This document shows, in pieces, positions 15,448 through 22,783 of a DNA stretch of 32,200 nt. The translations under genes were made by a program, and so were the position numbers. Origin of the DNA: Deltaproteobacteria bacterium (GTDB taxonomy: Bacteria > Myxococcota_A > UBA796 > UBA9615); NCBI GenBank assembly GCA_023954745.1, contig JAGSHC010000049.1:1-32200 (forward strand). The letters are read 5' to 3'. Each line of letters begins with the position of its first letter. The stretch's first letter is position 1. The notes under the pieces were generated by a model that was not told where the DNA came from, made no database searches, and saw only the letters and a program-made list of their open reading frames with translations.

Positions 15448-15491
15448 TGAAATCGGTGTTTCATCTTGTGACAGGAAACAGGCATTTCCTG
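15448..15491. promoter_or_regulatory. Two dyads in the divergent intergenic region
   Basis: This locally AT-rich stretch lies between the divergent lipoprotein genes starting at 15336 (minus) and 15574 (plus). It contains TGAAA(15448-15452)/TTTCA(15459-15463) and the perfect pair CAGGAAA(15472-15478)/TTTCCTG(15485-15491), each with a 6-base spacer. They may be operators or part of divergent promoters. The remaining parts of 15337-15573 show nothing clear. Confidence 0.4.
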
Positions 15492-15492
15492 C

Positions 15493-15521
15493 TTGGATCC
15501 TGGCTCAAACGCGAATAAATC
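15493..15521 (+). promoter_or_regulatory. Possible sigma-70-like promoter for the 992-residue lipoprotein
   Basis: TTGGAT (15493-15498), a 17-base spacer, then TAAATC (15516-15521), about 52 bases before the ATG. Each hexamer matches the consensus at only three of six positions, so this is a weak call supported mainly by spacing and local AT content. Confidence 0.25.
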
Positions 15522-15573
15522 AGGGTCCCCCGCCGCTCGGAGTGGGAGCTTGCTTGACCTTCCTGGAGCCGAA

Positions 15574-18552
15574 ATGACCCGCACCGTTCTCTCTACCCTG
15601 CCCGCCGCGCTCGCCGCCGTGCTCATCGCTGGATGTGCACAGCCCGACGCGCTCCCGGCGCTCCCCGACAACATCGACATTCGCCAGGCGGCCATCACCA
15701 TCGCCGTGCCCGGCGACTACGGCACGATCGGCGCTGCGCTGGCTGCCGCCGTCCCCGGCGACGTCGTCGCGGTGGACGCGGGCAACTACGCTGAGGACCT
15801 GACGCTCCCCGGTGGAGTCATCCTGCAGGGCGCGGGCATCGACCAGACCATCATCGAAGGCGAGCTGACCGTCTCTGGTGGCCAGGCCGGCATCGTCTCC
15901 CTCAACCTCGTGGGCCCGGGCGCTTCTGCCAACACCATCGGGCTGCTCGTCGGCCCCGGTGACGGTGTCGAGGTCGTCTCCGCGCGCTTCAGCAACTGGT
16001 GGACGGCCATCCAGCTGAACACGGGTTCCTCCCCCGCGGGCGGGATCCCCGAGGTGCGGCGCCTGACGCTGCAGAACAACGGATACGGCGTGGTCGTCGA
16101 GTCCGGCGACGTGGACCTGAACAACAACTACTTCGCCTACAACATCCGCTCGGGCGCATACGCCTGGGACAACGCCTCGATGCAGGCCATCAACAACACC
16201 GCCTTCGGCAACAGCTTCGGCGGCAACACGGTGGACCGCGACGCGGCCTTCTCGCTGGGCACCAACGGCAACTCCGTTGTGCGCAACAACATCGTCACCA
16301 GCAACCTGTTCGGGCTGCAGTGCGACAGCTGCACGGCGGTGATGGACTTCAACAACGTGTGGGGCAACACGACGAACTACTCGGGCGACGCGTCCGCGAG
16401 CTCGGACGACCTCAACGTCGACCCCATCTTCATGGACCTCGCCACCGGCAACCTGCGCCTGCAGGAGACGTCTCCGATGATCGACGCGGGCAGCACCGAC
16501 GGTGCCCCGCCCGTCGACTGGGACGGCTTGGCTCGCCCCTCTGGCGCGGGCATCGACATCGGCGCCGACGAGTGGAGCCTCTCCTCCGTCACCCTCGTCA
16601 TCAACGAGGTCATGGCCAACCCCGGCGTCGAGAGCACCGGCGAGTACATCGAGCTCTTCAACGTGGGTCAGGACCCGGTCGACCTCGCGGGTCTCAAGAT
16701 CAACGACGGTGACCAGCAGGACACCCTGGAGGCCTACAACAGCGGCTCCACGATCGTGCCCCCCGGTGGCTACGCGGTGGTCGTCGACCCCGACTACGCC
16801 GGGCAGTACACCATCCCCGGTGACGCGACCCTCGTGACCACGGGCAACGCCAACCTCGGCAACGGCCTGAGCACGAACGACCCGATCCAGCTCGTCGAGA
16901 GCAACGGCTACGTCGTCATCAGCGAGTGGACCATCCCCTTCAACCCGGGCGACAGCATCTCGGTGGAGCGGGTGGACGTGACCGCCGGCAACGTGACCAG
17001 CAACTGGGTCGCCTCTCCCTGCGCGGCGGACAACAGCATTGGCGCCGTGAACTGCAGCGCCGGCGTCATCGCCCCGAACGACCCCTCCACGCTCATCATC
17101 ACCGAGATCCTCGCCAACGCGCTGGACGAGACCACCGGTGAGTTCGTGGAGATCTTCAACACCGGCACCGAGGACGTGGACGCCAACGGCCTCGTCATCG
17201 ACGACGGCGACAGCACGGACGCACTCATCGCGTACAACGCTGGCGACACGATCATCCCCGCCGGTGCCTACGCGGTCATCGTCGACCCCAGCTACGTCGG
17301 GCAGTACATCATCCCGGCGGACGCGGTCTTGCTGACCACGGGCGACGCGACCATCGGTAACGGCCTCGCCAACGCGACCGACCCGGTGAGCCTGTTCGAC
17401 ACCGACGGCGCCACCCTCATCGACTCGTACACCTTCCCCTCGGATCCGGGCGACGGCACCTCCATCGAGAAGGTCGACTACACGCTCGGCGACATCGCCA
17501 GCAACTGGGCCGCCAGCACCTGCCCCATCGAGCACTCCGGTGGGCGCCTCTCCTGCAACGCGGGCGGCGTCGGTGACGGCATCGTGATCAACGAGATCAT
17601 GAACAACCCGCTCAACGAGCAGACCGGCGAGTTCGTCGAGGTGAAGAACATCGGCCCCGGCTCCGTGGACCTCGCGGGTCTCTGGATCACCGACGGCGAC
17701 CAGCTCGACCAGCTCGTGGCCTACAACGGCTCGGCGACGGTCATCGCGCCGGACGAGTACGCGCTCATCGTCGACGCGAACTTCAACTCCGACTACGCCA
17801 TCCCGGCGGGCATCGCGGTGCTGACCACCGGTGACAACCACATCGGCAACGGCATCAGCACGACGGACCCCGTCCACCTGCTCGAGTTCGACGGTGCGTC
17901 CACCATCGACACCTGGCTCGCGCCCTTCAACCCGGGCAACGGCTTCAGCGTCGAGAAGGTGAACGCCCTGAGCGGTGACGTCGCCGCCAACTGGGAGGCC
18001 GCCACCACCTGCGCGGCGGGCTCCTCGCCGGGCCTCGACAACTGCAACAGCTACACGCCCATCGCGGCTGGCACGACCGACCTCGTCATCACCGAGGTGA
18101 TGGCCAACCCGCTGGTGGAGAGCACCGGCGAGTTCGTCGAGGTCTACAACGACGGCACGACCGCCATCGACCTCTGGGGCCTCATCATCTACGACGGGGA
18201 CGCCTGGGACTTCCTGCGGACGTTCGACGGTGGCACCACCATCGTGCAGCCCGGTGAGTACGCGGTCATCCTCGACCAGGACTACGCCGGCGAGTACACC
18301 ATCCCCGCCGGAGTGACGACGGTGACGGTGGACGACGGCAGCATCGGTTCGGGCCTCGCGGCCACCAACGACCAGGTGTTCCTGTACGAGGCGGATGGCT
18401 ACTCGGTCATCGACACGTACGGCTTCCCCTTCAACCCGGGGAACGGCACCAGCGCGGACCGCGTCGACCTGACGTCTCCGGACGCCGCGGCTACCTGGCA
18501 GGCCAGCACCTGCGCGGCCGGCAACTCCATCGGAGCTGCCAGCTGCCCCTGA
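15574..18552 (+). CDS. Giant lipoprotein: beta-helix plus four tandem lamin-tail domains
   Basis: 992 residues from the ATG at 15574, chosen because GGAG (15565-15568) lies 5 bases upstream and the N-terminus then is a lipoprotein signal ending VLIAGC (Cys21). Longer versions would precede the signal with low-complexity sequence. Residues about 45-325 form a right-handed parallel beta-helix (YGTIGAALAAAVPGDVVAVDAG, GVILQGAGIDQTIIEG, repeated NNxxxxN turns, ending IDIGADEW), as in pectate-lyase-like and NosD-type proteins. Four lamin-tail domains follow, starting near residues 338, 504, 668 and 836. Each has (I/V)xE(V/I)(M/L)xNxxxxxTGE(F/Y)(V/I)E, followed by a VDLxGLxIxDGD-type strand. There is no poly-Asp linker. 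It is probably a surface adhesin or glycan-binding scaffold; catalytic residues were not identified. Confidence 0.87.
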   Translation: MTRTVLSTLPAALAAVLIAGCAQPDALPALPDNIDIRQAAITIAVPGDYGTIGAALAAAVPGDVVAVDAGNYAEDLTLPGGVILQGAGIDQTIIEGELTVSGGQAGIVSLNLVGPGASANTIGLLVGPGDGVEVVSARFSNWWTAIQLNTGSSPAGGIPEVRRLTLQNNGYGVVVESGDVDLNNNYFAYNIRSGAYAWDNASMQAINNTAFGNSFGGNTVDRDAAFSLGTNGNSVVRNNIVTSNLFGLQCDSCTAVMDFNNVWGNTTNYSGDASASSDDLNVDPIFMDLATGNLRLQETSPMIDAGSTDGAPPVDWDGLARPSGAGIDIGADEWSLSSVTLVINEVMANPGVESTGEYIELFNVGQDPVDLAGLKINDGDQQDTLEAYNSGSTIVPPGGYAVVVDPDYAGQYTIPGDATLVTTGNANLGNGLSTNDPIQLVESNGYVVISEWTIPFNPGDSISVERVDVTAGNVTSNWVASPCAADNSIGAVNCSAGVIAPNDPSTLIITEILANALDETTGEFVEIFNTGTEDVDANGLVIDDGDSTDALIAYNAGDTIIPAGAYAVIVDPSYVGQYIIPADAVLLTTGDATIGNGLANATDPVSLFDTDGATLIDSYTFPSDPGDGTSIEKVDYTLGDIASNWAASTCPIEHSGGRLSCNAGGVGDGIVINEIMNNPLNEQTGEFVEVKNIGPGSVDLAGLWITDGDQLDQLVAYNGSATVIAPDEYALIVDANFNSDYAIPAGIAVLTTGDNHIGNGISTTDPVHLLEFDGASTIDTWLAPFNPGNGFSVEKVNALSGDVAANWEAATTCAAGSSPGLDNCNSYTPIAAGTTDLVITEVMANPLVESTGEFVEVYNDGTTAIDLWGLIIYDGDAWDFLRTFDGGTTIVQPGEYAVILDQDYAGEYTIPAGVTTVTVDDGSIGSGLAATNDQVFLYEADGYSVIDTYGFPFNPGNGTSADRVDLTSPDAAATWQASTCAAGNSIGAASCP

Positions 18553-18568
18553 TCACTGTCGAGTGCGG

Positions 18569-18595
18569 GCCGGCTGCCTCGTTTGGCAGGTCGGC
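18569..18595 (+). terminator. Imperfect hairpin after the giant lipoprotein gene
   Basis: GCCG/CGGC outer and CTGCC/GGCAG inner pairings surround a TCGTTT loop, with a small internal bulge, 17 bases after the stop. There is no T-tract. Confidence 0.35.
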
Positions 18596-18632
18596 GCGCC
18601 CTCGGTAGGGTTCGCGCTCCCAATCCTTGGGA

Positions 18633-18684
18633 AAACGAGATGACGGCGTCGCTTCCAAAGATGGAGGCGGCGCCGTCTTCGTTT
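18633..18684. terminator. Bidirectional intrinsic terminator candidate
   Basis: AAACGA (18633-18638) pairs with TCGTTT (18679-18684), enclosing GACGGCG (18642-18648) with CGCCGTC (18671-18677). An apical TCCA/TGGA stem with an AAGA loop lies inside. The A-rich left flank and T-rich right flank fit a terminator working in either direction. It is the best terminator-like structure in the 251-base gap before the oxidoreductase gene. Confidence 0.55.
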
Positions 18685-18781
18685 GCGTCCCCCAGTGCGG
18701 CGACTCCACCCCGCTCGAGGTCAGGCGTAGGGCGGCTGCTGGCGAGGGCGGGGTGCGCGGCGCCCTTGGGAGGCCGTGTAC

Positions 18782-18798
18782 TCTCCCGGCACGGGAGA
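18782..18798 (+). promoter_or_regulatory. Hairpin overlapping the ribosome-binding site of the molybdopterin enzyme gene
   Basis: TCTCCCG (18782-18788) pairs perfectly with CGGGAGA (18792-18798) around a GCA loop. The GGGAG ribosome-binding site (18793-18797) lies wholly in the right arm, 6 bases before the ATG at 18804. If the hairpin forms in the mRNA it would hide the site, giving possible translational control. Confidence 0.5.
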
Positions 18799-18803
18799 AA
18801 TGA

Positions 18804-21047
18804 ATGACCATTCAGTGGCACCAGGGCGCCTGCATCCTCTGCTCCATCAACTGCGGCATCCGCATCGGCACCGACGGCCCGCGCATCGCCAAGGTGAAGG
18901 GCGACAGGGAACACCCGGCCTCCCAGGGCTACATCTGCGAGAAGGCCACCCAGCTCGACCGCTACCAGAATGGCCGGGACCGCCTCTCCTCCCCCATGCG
19001 ACGCCGCCCCGACGGCACCTACGAGGCCGTCGACTGGGACACCGCCATCGCCGAGGTCGCGGCGGGACTTGCGGCGGTGCGCGATGAGCACGGCGGGGAG
19101 TCGATCTTCCACTACGGCGGCGGCGCCCAGGGCAACCACCTCATCGGCGCCTACGGCCGCGCCACCCGCGCTCTGCTCGGCAGCCGCTACACCAGCAACG
19201 CCCTCGCCCAGGAGAAGACCGGCGAGTTCTGGGTAGACGGCCAGCTCTTCGGCAAGGCGCGCTGCCACACGGCCCCCGACTTCGAGCACGCCGAGGTCGC
19301 TGTCTTCGTCGGCAAGAACCCCTACCAGAGCCATGGCTTTCATCAGGCCCGCGTCCACTTGCGCGCCCTCAGCAAGGATCCGGCCCGCACCCTCATCGTC
19401 ATCGACCCCCGCCGCACGGAGACCGCGCAGCTCGCCGACGTGCATCTCCAGGTGAAGCCCGGGGGAGACGCTTGGCTGCTGGGCGCCCTGGTCGCCGTCC
19501 TGCTCAAGGAAGAACTCGTCGCCAGCGACTTCATCGCCGAGCGCACCGTCGGCTTCGACGACCTCGTCACCGAACTCGGGTCCGTGGACGTGGACGATTG
19601 GTCTCGCAAGGCGGGCGTCGACTCGGACCAGATCCGCGCCGCCGCCCGCACCATCGCCGCCGCCGCGTCCGTCTCGGTCCTCGAAGACCTCGGCACGCAG
19701 CAGGCCCCGCATTCCACGCTCAACTCCTGGCTCGAGAAGCTCCTGTTCCTCCTCACCGGGAACTTCGGGGTGCGCGGGGGGATGAACATCCACAGCCGCT
19801 TCGCCAGCCTCGGGGGCGGCAAGGGAGCGGCCCGCGGCACGACGCCCGCCGGGAACCGCATCGTCACCGGCCTCGTCGCCTGCAATGACATCGCTGACGA
19901 GATCCTCGGGGACCACGAAGGTCGCTTCCGCGCGATGATCGTCGAGTCCACCAACCCGGTGCACTCCCTTGCCGACAGCCAGCGCATGCGCCAGGCCATG
20001 CGAGCCCTCGACTTCTCCGTGGTCATCGACGTCGCCATGACCGAGACCGCCCGCGAAGCCAGCTACGTCCTGCCTGCTGCCTCCCAGTACGAGAAGTGGG
20101 AGATGACGTTCTTCAACCTCGAGTTCCCCCACAACGTCGCCCACCTCCGCCCGCCGGTGTTTCCGGTGCGGGAGGGCACGCTCCCGGAGGCGGAGATCCA
20201 CAGTCGGCTCTTCGAGGCCCTCGGCGGCTTCGAAGGACTGCCCGTGGACGACCTGCGCGCCGCCGCAACGCAGGGCCGAGACGCCTACGCGATGGCGTTC
20301 ATGATGGCCGTGGGCAACAACCCACAGCTCATGAAGGTGGCGCCCGCCCTGCTCTACGCGACCATGGGCGACGCGCTGCCCGAAGGCGCCGAGGCCACCG
20401 CCGTGGTGTGGGCTCTCGCTCAGACCTGCGCGATGTCCTTCCCGGACAGCCTCGCCCGCGCGGGCTTCGAAGGTGCGATGCCGATCATGGTCGCCAACGC
20501 GCTCTTCGAGAAGATGCTGGCCGACCCTGCGGGAGTCGTCTTCTCCGTAGACGACTACGACGAGACCTGGCGACGGGTCGAGACGCCGGACCAGCGAGTG
20601 CGGCTCGTGATCCCCGAGCTGCTGCCCGAGCTGCGCACCCTCTTCGAGACCGAGCCGAGCAAGGACGACGCCTATCCCTTCGTCCTCGCCGCCGGCGAGC
20701 GTCGCTCCAGCACCGCCAACACCCTGTATCGCGACCCGGAGTGGCGACGGGGCCGGGACCACGAAGGCGCCCTGCGCGTCTCGCCGGGGGACGCCGCGCG
20801 GCTGGGGCTGGAGGACGGAGCCCAGGCCCGGGTCACCACGAAGCGCGGGTCTGCGCTGGCGGTCGTCGAGGTGTCGGACACCCTCCGAGACGGCCACGCC
20901 TCGCTACCCAACGGCACCGGCCTCTCCTACGCCGGAGCACCTGCCGCCGGCGTCGCCCCCAACGAGCTCACCGCCAGCGAGGACAAGGACTGGCTGGCCG
21001 GCACGCCGTGGCACAAGCACGTGAGGGCGCGCATCGAGGCCCTCTGA
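18804..21047 (+). CDS. Molybdopterin-dependent oxidoreductase with N-terminal [4Fe-4S] domain
   Basis: 747 residues. The N-terminal cluster motif is Cys10-x2-Cys13-x3-Cys17-x27-Cys45, as in formate dehydrogenase and nitrate reductase catalytic subunits. Next come DWDTAIAEVA (77-86), the pterin-binding core (VFVGKNPYQSHG near 168, VIDPRRTETAQLADVHLQVKPGGD) and a C-terminal beta-barrel domain from about 640 (ERRSSTANTLYRDPEWR, LRVSPGDAARLGLEDGAQARV). No Tat signal is seen, so it is probably cytoplasmic. Around the metal-ligand position the protein reads LAQEKTGEFW (134-143) with no Cys, Sec or Ser aligned by eye, so the ligand and reaction are uncertain. No partner subunits are encoded nearby. 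The stop abuts the convergent oxygenase stop with no gap. Confidence 0.87.
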   Translation: MTIQWHQGACILCSINCGIRIGTDGPRIAKVKGDREHPASQGYICEKATQLDRYQNGRDRLSSPMRRRPDGTYEAVDWDTAIAEVAAGLAAVRDEHGGESIFHYGGGAQGNHLIGAYGRATRALLGSRYTSNALAQEKTGEFWVDGQLFGKARCHTAPDFEHAEVAVFVGKNPYQSHGFHQARVHLRALSKDPARTLIVIDPRRTETAQLADVHLQVKPGGDAWLLGALVAVLLKEELVASDFIAERTVGFDDLVTELGSVDVDDWSRKAGVDSDQIRAAARTIAAAASVSVLEDLGTQQAPHSTLNSWLEKLLFLLTGNFGVRGGMNIHSRFASLGGGKGAARGTTPAGNRIVTGLVACNDIADEILGDHEGRFRAMIVESTNPVHSLADSQRMRQAMRALDFSVVIDVAMTETAREASYVLPAASQYEKWEMTFFNLEFPHNVAHLRPPVFPVREGTLPEAEIHSRLFEALGGFEGLPVDDLRAAATQGRDAYAMAFMMAVGNNPQLMKVAPALLYATMGDALPEGAEATAVVWALAQTCAMSFPDSLARAGFEGAMPIMVANALFEKMLADPAGVVFSVDDYDETWRRVETPDQRVRLVIPELLPELRTLFETEPSKDDAYPFVLAAGERRSSTANTLYRDPEWRRGRDHEGALRVSPGDAARLGLEDGAQARVTTKRGSALAVVEVSDTLRDGHASLPNGTGLSYAGAPAAGVAPNELTASEDKDWLAGTPWHKHVRARIEAL

Positions 21048-21779
21048 TCAAGGACGCGAGGTGTCCTGGGTCCCGCACCAGGCTGGGCAGCCCGATCCCT
21101 GTTGGGCGCGGTACGCGCGGCTCTTGCACCACACGATCAGATTGAGGCGCTCGCCCCGAGTCAACGGCAGCGCCTCGTGCCGGTGCATGCCGGCGTGGAT
21201 GATGGCGAACCCCGGCTCCTGAGCGACGGGGTAGCGCTCTCCGGGGCGGTCACGATCCTCGACGTGTGCAGCGCACCTCCGCCCCGACATCAACAGGTCG
21301 CCCCCCTCGAACTCGCGGCCAAGGCAGATGTTCACCGTGACCTCGCTGTCGTCGACGTGCAGGGACAGGTCTCGCTCCCAGCCTTCTCCGTAGTGCACGA
21401 CGAATCCGTGGTGGTGATCGAGACCCGTGGCATCGACCTCGGGGAAGAGTCCGGAGGTGAGAGGGACGAAGACGCGGGCGAGGAGCTCCGCGATGAGCGG
21501 GTCCAGGGCGAGGTCTGCGGCCAGCAAGCCGTAGCTGTGCATCGAGTTGGGGGCGGTCAGGGGGACCGACGTCGCGCGGGCCCGGTCCTCGAGGCTCCCC
21601 ACCGACTGGGCCAACTCGAGCGCCCACTCAGGGTCCAGCAGGGGGACCCGGTAGACATCGCTCCCCACGAGATCGACGAGCGCGTTCAGGGCGGCGGTAC
21701 CTTCGGAGAGAGCCACCCGCAGCGCTGGGTGGAGAGGCAGCCCTGAGGGGGCGGTCAGGTGTTCGGGCAACGCGAGCAT
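21048..21779 (-). CDS. 2-oxoglutarate/Fe(II)-dependent oxygenase
   Basis: 243 residues from the ATG at 21779, which overlaps the stop of the upstream lipoprotein gene (ATGA). The double-stranded beta-helix core is readable: FVVHYGEGWERDLSLHVDDSEVTVNICLG with the iron ligands His141 and Asp143, then GFAIIHAGMHRHEALPLTRGERLNLIVW with the distal His201 and the 2-oxoglutarate-binding Arg211. The core resembles prolyl/lysyl hydroxylase-type enzymes, which hydroxylate protein side chains. The substrate is unknown; coupling to a lipoprotein gene makes that lipoprotein or a related peptide a guess only. There is no signal peptide, so the reaction would be cytoplasmic. Confidence 0.82.
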   Translation of the reverse strand: MLALPEHLTAPSGLPLHPALRVALSEGTAALNALVDLVGSDVYRVPLLDPEWALELAQSVGSLEDRARATSVPLTAPNSMHSYGLLAADLALDPLIAELLARVFVPLTSGLFPEVDATGLDHHHGFVVHYGEGWERDLSLHVDDSEVTVNICLGREFEGGDLLMSGRRCAAHVEDRDRPGERYPVAQEPGFAIIHAGMHRHEALPLTRGERLNLIVWCKSRAYRAQQGSGCPAWCGTQDTSRP

Positions 21780-22624
21780 CAGGGGTAGTAGTAGAGCCCT
21801 CCGTTGCCCACTGTCTCGAACCGGACGGTGTCGTCGCCATCGGTCGCGGCCGAGTGATAGCGCTGGAAGGTGTGACTTCCGCACTCACCATGGGTCCAGT
21901 CTCCGGCCTCGAGAGCGTCCAGGAACGCATCAGCGACGATGAGCTCGCCGGTGTCCGGGCCCTCGCACTCGATCTCGGCCGCGGCAATGCCTCCGTGGGT
22001 CGCGATGCAGTCCGTCATGTGCAGCCGGATCCGCGCGTCGAGGATGGGGTTCGACCAACGCAGAGTTGCGTCCGCGTTCCCTCGAGACCTCAAGGCGTTC
22101 TCCCACGACCCCACCTCGGCGGGCGCGTCGATGGTGGGCGCTTCGAGCTCGAGTCCGTCCACCGAGATCGACACCTCGCCGGCGGTCTCCGCCGCGCCGG
22201 TCGCCCAGTAACCTCCGAGATCGTCGGGTTCCACGGTCTCCTCGCCGTCGGGCCACGTCCAGACCAGGTCGCCCCGGTCCATGCGCTCCGGGTACGCCAC
22301 GCATTGCCCCTGAATGCACTGTTCCCCCCCGACACACGCAGGAGTGCACGCCTCCGCGGTGTAGGTCATCAGCCGACAGTTGCCCTCGCGCTGCGACTCG
22401 ACGTGGAAGCGAAGCGGCGGACCGTCCGCGAACGACCCTTGGAGTGCTGTCTCGCCGTACTCGAACCAGGTCTGGACCTGGATCAGCCCCGAGGCGTCCG
22501 AGAAGTCGGGCCCGTCTCCGAGGGACCCCGAATAGTTGGCCGAGCCACCGGGCTGAGGCGTCGGTGTGCCCGGACAACCGAGCAGCGCGAGAAGGCAGAG
22601 CAAGCAAGAGAGGCGTGACGTCAT
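21779..22624 (-). CDS. Cys-containing lipoprotein of unknown function
   Basis: 281 residues from the ATG at 22624. The signal peptide MTSRLSCLLCLLALLGC gives lipid anchor Cys17, followed by a short Pro/Gly-rich spacer instead of the poly-Asp linker seen elsewhere. A small Cys-rich knot (CTPACVGGEQCIQGQC, about residues 92-107) resembles an EGF-like turn. The rest is beta-rich (LIQVQTWFEYGETALQGSF, EVSISVDGLELEAPTI) and ends in TVRFETVGNGGLYYYP. I do not recognise a named family. It is translated together with the downstream oxygenase. Confidence 0.8.
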   Translation of the reverse strand: MTSRLSCLLCLLALLGCPGTPTPQPGGSANYSGSLGDGPDFSDASGLIQVQTWFEYGETALQGSFADGPPLRFHVESQREGNCRLMTYTAEACTPACVGGEQCIQGQCVAYPERMDRGDLVWTWPDGEETVEPDDLGGYWATGAAETAGEVSISVDGLELEAPTIDAPAEVGSWENALRSRGNADATLRWSNPILDARIRLHMTDCIATHGGIAAAEIECEGPDTGELIVADAFLDALEAGDWTHGECGSHTFQRYHSAATDGDDTVRFETVGNGGLYYYP

Positions 22625-22627
22625 GGG

Positions 22628-22633
22628 TCCTCC
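22628..22633 (-). promoter_or_regulatory. Ribosome-binding site of the lipoprotein gene starting at 22624
   Basis: On the minus strand GGAGGA precedes the ATG at 22624 by 3 bases (4 from the GGAGG core). Together with the signal peptide it fixes this start, rather than more distant upstream in-frame codons. The rest of the 159-base divergent gap (22625-22783) shows no convincing promoter. Confidence 0.6.
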
Positions 22634-22783
22634 GGGTGCACGCGTCGTACCAGTCTCCCGGGTGTAGATCCGCTTCTTCTGGGGTTCCTCGACCTGCGCC
22701 GCGGCCCCCGAGCTCGGCCGGTCTGGGTCGGGGCCCACGTCGTCCGGTGGCGATCCGAGCGAGCACCGGCCAAGCTGACGCGC

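Noticed and set aside
15496-15507. GATCCTGGCTCA, identical to part of the conserved 5' end of 16S rRNA
   Set aside because: Only 12 bases match, the flanks differ, and protein-coding sequence follows at once; there is no rRNA gene.
15520-17877. Long minus-strand frame of 785 codons opposite the beta-helix/lamin-tail gene
   Set aside because: It is a shadow of codon bias in the plus-strand gene; its translation is Val/Arg/Asp-rich without motifs.
18399-20897. Long minus-strand frame of 832 codons opposite the molybdopterin enzyme
   Set aside because: The plus strand carries the clear [4Fe-4S] and pterin-binding motifs; the antisense translation has none.
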